This document shows, piece by piece, positions 34,134-44,080 of a stretch of DNA of 44,080 nucleotides. The position numbers were made by a program, and so were the translations under genes. Position 1 is the first letter of the stretch, and each line of letters starts with the position of its first letter. Below the pieces are notes generated by a model that searched no databases, was not told where the DNA came from, and worked only from the letters and a program-made list of their open reading frames with translations. The stretch comes from Pelomyxa schiedti (lineage: Eukaryota; Evosea; Pelobiontida; Pelomyxidae), in NCBI GenBank assembly GCA_020536535.1, contig JAHLWZ010000930.1, positions 1 to 44,080 on the forward strand. Direction: 5' to 3'.

Positions 34134-37100
34134 CCCCCGAGGCGGCGGACGACCTCGGCTGGTGCTGGTGCCCCGGCAGCCCCTCGCGGGTCTCGGCGTA
34201 CGAGTGGGTCGACGTCGTGCCCGCCGCCCGCGCCTCCTCCGTCCTGCTCGCCGCCACGTCCTCGACCCCGCCGGCCCCTCCTTCCGCCCCCGGCGCCTCG
34301 CCTGGCGGCGCACTCTCGCCGTCGCTGTCTCTGCAGTCGCTGGCCGCGCTGTCCCTGCCCTCCCTGTCGTCCATAACGCTGGCTCTGCCTTCGCTGTCGG
34401 GCCTGCAGCTCCGCCCTTCCTCGCCCTCGATCACCGCTTCGTCTGTTCGGCCGAGCTCGCCGGCTATAAGAACCTCGACGCCGCTGCCTGGCGGTTCGTG
34501 CGACTCGAGGCTGTATTTCGTCTATACCAGGCAGGTGGGTGGTTCCGTCCTGAAGGCGTGCGCGCCGCCGGCTGCCATCCCACAAGTTGGTGACAACTCA
34601 GGGGCCAGGCCGCTTTTAATGCAGTGGGTCGAGGCGCCCTCGGACGGACCGGCACAAAACAGGCTTGATTCGGAGACTATTCCCCTTTCTAGTGTTGGAA
34701 TGGACCACATCACATCGATTTCTCAATTCGTGGAAGAGCGTGATGGCGCAGCCCCCTCGACTCGTATCGTTTTAGCTGGGTGTGTGCCTTCCAACCCCGT
34801 TTTCACCACAAAGTTGATAATGAGTTTTTAGCACTAGTACTCAAGGTTTAACTTCAGCAGTACTGCTATCTTTTGATAGTACTGGTCTTTACATCGACCA
34901 TCAAGTTGAACTTCAGTTTGGGTATGCGAATCAAGAACAGCAACAGCTTCATCCTGCAGTAGTAGATACCCATTGCCAACAATGGTGTGCGTTTTTCTTG
35001 CTTGACTGTGGCGTTATTCATGCAGTCAATGTAAAAAACGGCAAGCCTTTTGCTAGCATTTCCATTACAGCTCCACAGTTTGATGAAGCTGTGCACACAA
35101 TAAAAGTATCAAGTGATCTGTTGACACTTGTTGCTGAAACAGGGCCAAGAAATAAGTTCTTTATTGTAGACTTGGATGAATTCTTTCATTCAAGTTCCAC
35201 ACTGCAAGGCGCAAAGGAAACAGCTCCCAGTGAAGAAAACTCTGAAAGGAATTCATTACAAGAGACTAATGATGAGAGCAAAACATCAATAGGCAATGAC
35301 AATGAGCAGGGTGAATCGAATGAGGAATCTCTAGACCTTCCACAGTACCCTGGAATGGACGATTGTCACGAATTTCTTCACTGGTACGAGTGGATGACAT
35401 CGTCCACACCCCCTGCCCCCTCTTCATTGCCTCGCCCTCAGATTCCAGCAGTTACTCCAATTTCAGGGCAGAGTGTGGTGGCTTTATTGATGTCCACTTC
35501 ACTAGTTTGTGAAACTCCCTCCAAGGGGAGTGGGGTAAGAGAAATGTGCCTCCACAACTTGGAACACAAGGTGGAGACAAAATTTTCAATCGGTCATTCT
35601 GCATTACCATGCTTCTCTCACAGCAGAGGCTACCTATACTTCGATCTTTTAAAAGGAGGCCTCTTCCAGGTAGTTCCAGGCATAACGCAGAAAGAGCTTA
35701 TTGAAAGCCTTATGTTGGAGTCCCCCCAAATAGTTGGTTGGTATTCTGTCAACACCAATATTTTTACCAAAACCTACCTCAATAGAGCATCTGTGTCTTA
35801 TAAATGACTGGGATGTCAAACAGCTGAATCTTACAGCTCTGAGGCTTGGAATTAAATCTCACCAAATAGAGACCATCGAATCTGCATTGCAAAAAATGGA
35901 GCAACCTGAGCAACAACTACTGGGTGCACGCATTTTATTGGAAGAATTGAGACTACTTAAATCAGCTCCCTGTTCCAAGGACGTGCCCATAAGATTCTTG
36001 TATGCCTGTTTAGAATTTGCTATGCGAGCACTGGATTCAACAGTAGGGAAGCAGCCAATACGCGAGGGTATGGAGCAACAACCACGTGAAGTGTTTATTG
36101 ATCTTTTATTACTGACGCGAGAATTGATGTCAACATTTTCCGGGTCAAAATCTGATGCACCCCTACCTCAAACCACTGTTAGCCCACTTTCAGTATCACC
36201 CCCAAATAGTTCCACCCTTTTCTGGTCACATTGTACTGAGATCAATGGTTGGGATAACCTGGAAGATACTGAGCTTTTGCAACTTGGGCTCTGTACTGGG
36301 ACTCTTCCTACAGTAATGGGATTTTTGCAGTGTTCCCGCAGTACAAGAGACAACGAAAATCCTCCCAAATACACATTGCAGTGGGTAAACCAAAATGGCC
36401 TTTGTTTAGTATACAAAGTGCTCTGTGAGGGGAAGCAGATGGAGCTCGCCTCCACCATGCTCTCCAACCTAGGTATTGAGAATGTGTTTTCTGCTTTGGC
36501 GGAAATAGCCACCCATACAACCAGGCCGTGTCTTCGATCAGAGCTGGTTAAATACATTCGCCAACATTCCAGTTTTACTTCAGTGCCACTGAACAGCTGC
36601 ACACTTGACTATATGAAGCAGTTGGAAGATACTTACAAAGAAGTGTTTTTCTACAATGAATACGACCGTGTTGCATCACAACCTGCTTCTGTAAGTGCTG
36701 GTGATGATGAAGAAGAGGATGACTTCTTTGAAGATAAACAATTTATTTGTGGCGATGTTTCCGATTTACCGCAATCTGTACAACACCGATACAATGTCCA
36801 ACAGACTATCCTTGCTGTTCCCGAGCTTTACAAAAACCGGAATAAAATATGTATACAGCCACCAACACAATGCCTGGATTCAGAACCAAATTCAGATACT
36901 GTAAAAGGGTATCTGCACACATCCTTGTGTTGGGTGTCCCAATGGGACCAAGAGACAAGAGATCGTGTTATTCTTGATAGAGGGGGGGATTTATCCACAT
37001 TAGCGATTTCTCCAAATAATACCTTCGCATACCTTCTTGATCATACTGATTTGAATGGGATTGTATCATGGCTGCACTCAACATGTTCCTCTTCACCAAT

Positions 37101-40100
37101 ACAGCACAGACTTGATCAACTTACACCTGAGTCGAGGAAGGCCATAAAATTGTTATTGGAAGAAAATGGCATCAAGATGAACACGCTAAAAAAACGTGCC
37201 TCTTGGGTGATCCGTGATCAAATTTTGAACCACTTAGTTGTGTTCAAGAATTTCTTTATAAAAAGAGAGGCTAAGTGCTTCTATAAGCTAATCAAGTCTT
37301 TTGATAAAGTTCCTAGAGATAAGTCTTTTACAACTGTTAAGAGACGCTTAGCATCTTGTGGAATGCTATTTTCACCTCATTCCATGTACCCACAGATATT
37401 TCATCACAATTTTCTTTCTTTTCTTGCTGCACATAATTCTTTCTCTGTGGCTCAAGCCTATATTGCTTTCTTTGCCAGCAACGGGCAAGAAATAAGCCTC
37501 TCTGACACTCTCAACCCATGGATCAAGCTCTTTTTACTCTGCCAAAAACCGCCAAATAATCTTGCTCAAGTGGCAGCTCTCAATGCTTGCCTGGTGTCAC
37601 CGAAACACTGTGATTTTGTGGATATCCAAGCTTTGTTGACAATGGTATCAGAAAACAAGGCTGACATATCCAACCTGCTTGTTTTGGCACTTTCCCAACA
37701 TGCACCCATTCAAACTCTTCCTTTGGTTCCTGAATCACCAACTCTTGACCGCGCTATCCACGAAATTAACGCTGGAACCCCAGCAGGAGAGAGCAAGTGT
37801 TCTCCGACCTTGTGGGAGCCCGATCTGCAGAGCAGCAATGGCGACCAAAAGCTTTCTACCCTCCTGGGTGAACCAGATTTTTTCCGTCGATTTTCTGCTT
37901 TGAAAAGACAAGGTGAAAGTGGGCTCTCATTTATTGACAACGAACTCTCCATGATGGCAATGAAATACGAAGTCGATTTTTGCTATTATCTAAGCAAGGG
38001 ACACCCAGTTAGGGCCCTTTCTGCTTCCAAACCACCTTTTCATCAAGGTGGTACTGAAGGATGTATATTTGTTAAACAATTTGCTCTCTCCCATCCAGAG
38101 AATTTTCGGTTAGTTGCTGCATGCGCTTGTTATCTAGAACTTTTAGGCCATGACAGTTTGCCCTTGCGTGTTGATGCACAGTCAAAAGTTATCACTCTTA
38201 TGCACGCAAACGAGAAGGAACATTCGAAAATCGATGACATGTTTGCTACTTGTGCTGCTGACCCCAAAAATCCCCAAGCACAACAGCTACTGAGCTATTT
38301 AGAAGACGCTGTTGACGCACTTAAATTTGACAATGACGATCCCACAAGACTTCTTCCGCATCTATTTTGTATGGCACACGGTATTCCGCCATCTTTAAAG
38401 TTGCTGATATCACTTGCGGAGAGTGGAGATGTGGTTGCTTTTCTTTACACTGCCCAACTTCAGCACATTCCCGTAGATACCCTGCTATCAGTTATCACCA
38501 GCTCTTGGGGAAAGACTCATTTAACATCGCGAGAACATGTTCTGCTTACACTGAGACACTTCGATCCAACCATGCCTCCTGCAGAAACTCTTGTAACACC
38601 TCCTATTTCGGAAAGGAATATTATTTGGAATGCGTACAGATATAGCACGCAACATTTTGACAATGACAGCACTGCACCCAGACCATATTCCTCTCCCCTT
38701 CTCGTTCTTGCACTGAATCAGCATGCAGACCTGTCTGATCCACGCACCTCAACCATGCTATTCTTAGAGTATCTTCATGCCATTTACCCCACACAAATTT
38801 CTGCACCAGACTACTCTGAGACAGACGACCACCTGGCTTCCAAGATGGCCCAAGTGGTGGATGAGTTATTGCAAAAACAGAAGTTCATTGCTCTAGAGAT
38901 GGCTTTCATGCTCTTCGATGCTCTTAACCCTCTTCTTCATTTAGTTGTTTTTTGTAAGTTGTTGCAACAGTCACGATTTCCAGAAGCACTTTCAGAGCTT
39001 GTACTTTTCTCCAACAACCAAGACAAACTCCCCCAGTGCATTTCAGCCACAGGAGTCAGTTGTGTCGAATTGTTGATCCACCAGTTCCTTGAACAAACAG
39101 ACTTCTTTTCACTGGGAAAACTTCTGCAGATATGCTGTGAAGCACATTTCGCGGCTGGAACCAATGTTGGTAACCGAGTCATGCAGTTATATTCAATGTT
39201 TACACTTCTTCAAAAAACTGAGCTCCCCATGTACCTGATTGCCAGCACTCCAGATATGATCCTTGAAGAGTTAAAGTCTCGTGCTTTATTTGATGAAGCT
39301 ATCCAATTTGCCACAGAACAAGGCCTAAATATACAAAGTGTAATCTTTGCAGAGGCGATTCACATGCTGATTCAGCATCACTCCGGCTGTTTGTGGAAGT
39401 TGGTGGCTGAAAGAATGAAACTATGGAAGCGCATGCACGTTTATTTCCTGCAGCACAATGCCAATGGAGAACAAGTAGCTCGCTTTTTCCTCTTACTTGC
39501 GCACTATGACCCTCTATCTATACCTGGGGGTTGTGGCGAGTTCGTTCTGCCAGAAGGTATCATTAACCAGATACCAAATGATGCTACAGAACAAGTGGAA
39601 CTTATGTCATTAGCGTACGCATGGCTGGTAGGTAAGCAGAATGAAGCCATTGTTGTACCTCCTCCCACAACTGATGTTACCAGCTTTGAGAATTGTCGTC
39701 AGGGTGAAAATCTCTTGTGTAACAATCCCGCTTTCATGCGTGAATTGGAAACAAGAACCCTACTGTTGAGCACATGTAGCAAAGTTGGTTTAGAACTGAC
39801 CTCTGTAAATGAAAATGCACGAGGCGATGACCAAGTCCCAGTTCTGGATGAAGTTGTGGTCCATTTGCTTAATGCTGCGAAATACGACAGTGCCAAAGAC
39901 ATTGTACGAAAATTCAACCACTCATGCTTTGATTTGTTGGTGGCAGAGGCCATGCTTTGCCTTGCAGAAGGAAAGATTGAGTGGGATTCTGTTTCGACAT
40001 CTATCTCCCCAGAAGTTATTTCTGCACTTAATGCTCGTTTGGGGGAGGAGACTGTTACGCAGTTCATTCAGGATCGTAACGTTTTATCACTATTATCTTC

Positions 40101-42065
40101 CCTGGTGCCTCTCGTTCCGAGGTCTCGACAGTGCTGCTGTAATATAGTCATTCTTTTCAGTTCTTCAGTGGAACTAAGTTCGAGCTTCAGTGACTTGAGC
40201 AAGGTGCCCAAAGATAAACTTCTAAGGTTGTTGCTTGACCGTGGTACATGCAAATCAATTCAATTGGGCTCTGAACTTGTACAAAACTCTTCGGAACTTT
40301 CTTCTAATCTTGTAGCGCTCGTTATTGCCAGCTATTTCCTGGACTGGACCACAGAGCAGCTAGAGCTGCCTTCAGGCACAAGAAAAAATATCCTTTTTGA
40401 ACAATTTGTCCTATTTAATCTCCGTGTTCACTTTAACAAAGTGCAGCTTTTTCTAGGGCTGCATTTCTGCAAATTGTTGCTCTCTGCCCAAGACCAAGCA
40501 AGATAGCTGACTCACTGTGTCGTACTATTCACTTCGAGGGGACCACCAAAGGAGAGCTTAAAAGGACTGCTAGTTCCAGCTCTGGGAGTGGATCACCCAG
40601 ACCCGGCGCTTCCACAACAACCATTTCTACTGTGACTACTACAGCACTTTCCAGTGGACCCACCTCTTTCACAATACAGCGAGGAGAGGTGGAATGGGAC
40701 CCAGAAACCGAAATTGAGGTTGCTATTGCTGCATATCTTTGCTATGAAGCAGGATCTTCAAGAACAGGGTGCCACAAGATTCTTGATTTCTTTCACTCTC
40801 AAGTGTCTAAACTGGCAGACCAGAAGCTCTACCGTCTCCTTTTCCGCATACTAACAGGTGCGTGAAATCTTTCTAATCTTTTGCCTACATCTGTTAGGAA
40901 CCAGAGCCTATCAAGATTTGCAGTACATTTTTGATACCCTGTTTGATGCTGCCCAACTTGATCTCTTATTGAAAAGGGATGTACTTGATCCTACAAGTGA
41001 TGATGATGGGCTCCCCTTTGCCATAGTTTCTTATCTGAAACAGAGGCGGTAGTACCCTGATTTTTTCGATTACTCTCCACTGAGCAACCTCTAGGCCTAC
41101 TGATACCGCTACTCTTACACTAGTATGCCGTAGATACAGCCTGCATCAAGATTTTGCCCAATTAATGGAAGAGCAAGCAACCGATATCATCGAGGGTCTT
41201 TTCCCTAAAAAAGATGAAAACGCATTGCCCCCAACATCAGGCTCAGCCAGAACCGTATTTGAGAAATCTTTGGTATCAGCAATGGAATTGCTCCTGCAGT
41301 GTGCAGGTGTGTTTACCTTTTCCCTCTTTCTCCACTCATTTTATGCCTTCAGGGCACTTTTCTGCTGAACGTTCCTTCCTGCATACCACAGCAGTTCTAA
41401 ACCGGGCAGCATTGGTATCTTTACAAATGAAAAGAATGGACATCAGAATCCTTGCCCTACGGTGAACAACACTCGTGTCACCCTTTCTTGGTAGCATTCT
41501 CACTTCCACTCAGACCTGATCAAGCCAGGCAGCTTATGGTGTTTCAGGCCACAGTCTCTGATGCTCTTGCTTTGGCAAACGGATACAGTCTCAGTGAACC
41601 AAAGGAATGGGCCGCATTGTTATACCATCAGGCCGTTGTTAATGAAAACCTATCCTTCCTGTATGAACTGTCCAAATACACAAGTATGTACCAAACATTC
41701 CCCACAATCACCACACAATCAACCTTAATTGATTGATCAACCCACACTTATACCTAAATAAAAAATCCATTGCAGATATTTCCAGTGGGACATACCAGGA
41801 AGTAGCCAACATATTCATGAGCGACCCACAGAAGGTCTCCCACGTCCGGCAGTTCAAGCAATTCGTCTCGACGTGCGAGGACTACTTCCTGCAGTATGAC
41901 ATCGCCATGCAGGTCGGCATGCATGACATGGCGGAGTCGCTCAAGGCCGAGATACCAGGACTCAAGTACTTGAAGGCCTGTGCTCCCACGTCACCTGAAG
42001 CGGCAACATCGTCAGCATCAGGCTCAACCACAACAACTGCAACAGCAACAACCCAAAAGACTTGA
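33656..42065 (+). CDS. SPG11: Spatacsin (SPG11-like) lysosome-recycling protein
   Basis: Nine exons (33656-34779, 34832-35736, 35786-40423, 40447-40857, 40898-41048, 41095-41306, 41353-41461, 41514-41683, 41776-42065) sum to 8010 nt, 2669 residues, close to human spatacsin (about 2440). The C-terminal spatacsin domain is clear: GTRAYQDLQYIFDTL, LKQRRP and NRAALVSLQMKRMD, then YSLSEPKEWAALLYHQAVV and CEDYFLQYDIAMQVGMHDMAE, matching the human order of RYNEMTYIFDLL, ...WAEILYQQVI and CEDVYLYYKLAYE. The middle is a long helical repeat region. The first 350 residues are very different: Ser/Pro/Ala-rich with a Q11 tract. Spatacsin works with spastizin and AP-5 in autophagic lysosome reformation. 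The start ATG lies 119 bp after the stop of the preceding gene on the same strand. The third intron would be only 23 nt (40424-40446); this join is tentative. Confidence 0.92.
34088..34132 (+). repeat. CAG/CCG codon repeat encoding a polyglutamine tract
   Basis: An 11-unit pure CAG run (34100-34132) preceded by two CAG-CCG units. In the spatacsin frame it encodes QPQP followed by eleven glutamines. It lies in a GC-rich, low-complexity first exon, and slippage could change its length between strains. Confidence 0.9.
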
Positions 42066-42642
42066 AGGGGGTGCTTCACCCAGTGAGTGTGCCACTGGGA
42101 TGAGCGACTTCACATGTCATAAAACAATGGTGTAATTTAGGGAACATCTTGGGTCCACAAACACCGTGTGGTGTCACTTGTCCTGTGTTTCATCCAAAAA
42201 AGAAGTGGGCAGTGAAGGAGGGACTTCACTGGCTGCACAAAAAAAAACCTGTGAGCACCACTGAAAGAGAGAGGTTCGTGGGTGGGGGCATGACAGCCTC
42301 ACTGGCTTCCGTTCCCCAAAAGTAGTAGAACGATCCCGCAGAACAACCCTGTTTTTGTGGGTTCGAAAGTGAATTGTGGGAGGTTTAGGCAAAAAGCGAA
42401 GTTTGGTCGTCTGTTATTCGCCAGGTGGTCTGGTGTTTTTTTTTTTATTCAGCCGAATGTTTGGGCAGTTTGTTGTTTTGGTTCCATTCACAGTGCATCA
42501 TTTTCATTTGGTTTGAGTGGGAGTGCAACAACAGGGGATGTGGTGGCGGCCGTTGTGGTTTTGGGTCTCTTCGGCTGGGGTATCTGTGGTGTTTCCTCTG
42601 CTTGGTTATTCACTGATTTGTTCTGCACATTAAGAGCAGTGT
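42066..42642. other. Intergenic region downstream of spatacsin, no gene recognised
   Basis: About 0.6 kb between two convergent genes. It has T-rich and G/T-rich stretches (42425-42450, 42536-42600). A plus-strand open frame (42357-42674) has no start context or family similarity and overlaps the end of the minus-strand gene, so it is not called. Confidence 0.45.
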
Positions 42643-44080
42643 TTATAGCAGATTGTGGCAGAAGGGGGTATTGAACCTCCTTTGGTTATGGCTCCTATTG
42701 TGATTTTTCCCTTTCCTTTTCTTTTTAGCTGTTTGCTTTTTTGCTGAGGGTTGTGTGCTGGCAGTGGCTACCACTGCGCATGGCTGTGCAGTGGCAATAG
42801 TCGTTCCTGTCAAAGGCCTTATTTCTTCCAGAAGTGGTGGATCATGCTGCATTTCAAAGTCATCGGATTCCAAAAGAGAACCAAGCACTCAGTTGTTCAC
42901 TGTCCTGCATTTATTCATACAGTAGCAGCACTTCGCGGCAAGAAGACCCAGATTGGGCTTAGTGCCTGGCAAAGAGCAAAGAACTCACAGTATTTTGGAG
43001 ACACAGGCACAGGCAGTCAACAGGACAGGGAACATTGCCAGCTCATCACCGTAAACCTGCAAGAACTCCTCCATTTTCCCTGAGAACTTTGGTGTTTGTA
43101 CAGACAAACAGGCTCCACTGGAACAGGGAGCACATCACCTTGGGTTTGGGTGAACTTGTAATCTCCTCTGTAACTAAATGCAGGTACTTCACCTTGGGGT
43201 TCATGTCAAAAAATACAACCTGGGATAAAACGTTGTTGCTCTAGTCCTGATGAAGTTGGGTCTTGCTATTTTTTGGGATTGGTGTAGTGTGAAGGAGGGC
43301 CTCCAGAATCCTCAACTCAGTGGTGCAGCTGGAAACTGAATATCTCTCAAAAACGTTGTTGTAAAGCCATAGCATCCAGCAGTCCTTTTGTCTAGCTGGC
43401 CCATCCCGAATAGAGTCATATTTTGGTTCTGGTTGCTGGTGCTACCTAATTTAGAAGTAATCTTCCGAATGCTTATGATAGTGCTTTGCTTCTGGCATGA
43501 GCAAAGCCATTGTTAGAAGGGTGAATGAGAATGCTTTCATCTGGGTCTTGGCTTCATCTTGGGCCAAGATCCATTGGAACATGTGGTAGTTGTTGGAAGC
43601 CAAAACTACCACCATTCCTAGAAATGATTTTTGTTCAGAAGTTTTTTTGGACCTTTCCAGAACGCATGACCACAGAGCACCGCAATGAACAACAGGTTTT
43701 GCTGCTAATCACAACAGATTCGATTAGATCAGTGCACATCAAATTCAAAGAATAAGAGGTGATCAAATCAATTACGGATGTAACAGCAACAACTCAACAC
43801 AATCTCTGCATCAGCAGCCATTCTTTTCAGAGAAGAGAAAACAATACAGAGGTTGCAAACCCTGGACATCCAAAAAGAGAAACACCTTTGGTTTCTCAGA
43901 CAAGACCACTGCTTATTGAATTCCTGAATTCCCACTCTCAAGAGGCAGGGAATAGAACGGGTTGCCCATCGGGATGATCACCATCATGTGATGCATCACC
44001 CTGATGGTTCTAAACAAACCGAAACAGCAAGAATCTTGGATGACTCCAAGATATCCCTTGTGAGGGAGTTTATTGAGAAA
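42643..44080 (-). CDS. Unrecognised multi-exon gene, 3' part only (runs off right edge)
   Basis: Several minus-strand segments read as good protein and join plausibly through introns. In order they are FIAVLCGHAFWK + GMVVVLASNNYHMFQWILAQ + MKAFSFTLLTMALLMPE (about 43710-43490); YDSIRDGPARQKDCWMLWLY + NNVFERYSVSSCTTELRILEALL (about 43430-43260); VVFFDMNPKVKYLHLVTEEI (about 43220-43160); MEEFLQVYGDELAMFPVL (about 43075-43021); and LESDDFEMQHDPPLLEEIRPLTG (about 42880-42810). The last part is Lys/Arg-rich (KKQTAKKKRKGKNHNRSHNQ), possibly nuclear, with a stop at 42643. The middle looks like helical-repeat protein. I do not recognise the family. One join near 43450-43490 has no GT donor and may use GC-AG. 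Confidence 0.55.

Noticed and set aside
33523-34585. Long minus-strand open frames (up to 336 codons) opposite the spatacsin first exon
   Set aside because: They mirror GC-rich Ser/Pro/Ala codons, consist of Arg/Gly and Cys runs, and have no family similarity.

Overview
The window is eukaryotic: almost every coding segment is broken by short GT-AG introns (mostly about 40-90 nt), there are no operons or ribosome binding sites, and genes sit 100-400 bp apart on both strands. The mix of an [FeFe]-hydrogenase fused to flavin domains with Rab, Rho and Ras regulators, MON1 and spatacsin points to a free-living anaerobic or microaerophilic amoeboid protist (Archamoebae-like, or another hydrogenase-bearing amoeba). 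The species cannot be fixed from the sequence alone.

Layout, left to right. The C-terminus of a MON1-like Rab7-GEF subunit (2-199, +) is followed by 1.4 kb without a recognised gene. A TBC RabGAP (4457-1626, -) shares a promoter region with a histone fusion gene (4758-7303, +). The Nrap/NOL6 ribosome-biogenesis gene (11646-7404, -) converges on it. A secreted beta-helix GH55-like protein (11944-13750, +) converges on a RasGEF (16273-13967, -), whose reading frame is open to an upstream [FeFe]-hydrogenase-flavodoxin-FAD reductase gene (about 20554-16274, -). Then come an N-myristoylated EF-hand protein (21786-20838, -), an M28 aminopeptidase (24241-22113, -), a tandem RhoGEF (24635-28514, +) and a Rab GTPase (29711-28694, -). 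These are followed by a Rho GTPase-kelch-F-box-Hint protein (30067-33536, +), spatacsin (33656-42065, +) and an unrecognised gene running off the right edge (44080-42643, -).

The most unusual gene is at 4758-7303. Ten exons join in frame to encode one 669-residue chain: histone H2B, histone H2A, an FG-repeat segment like those of nucleoporins, two ubiquitin-like domains without the C-terminal GlyGly, and a basic-acidic tail. I know of no described protein with this order. Two other unusual architectures are the Rho-kelch-F-box-Hint protein and the possible hydrogenase/RasGEF read-through.

Functionally the window is rich in membrane-traffic and small-GTPase genes: MON1, a RabGAP, a Rab, a RasGEF, a RhoGEF, a Rho fusion, and spatacsin, which acts in lysosome recycling. 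No RNA genes, CRISPR arrays or transposons were recognised. Splice sites were assigned by eye from frame and family similarity, so exact borders in poorly conserved parts are tentative.
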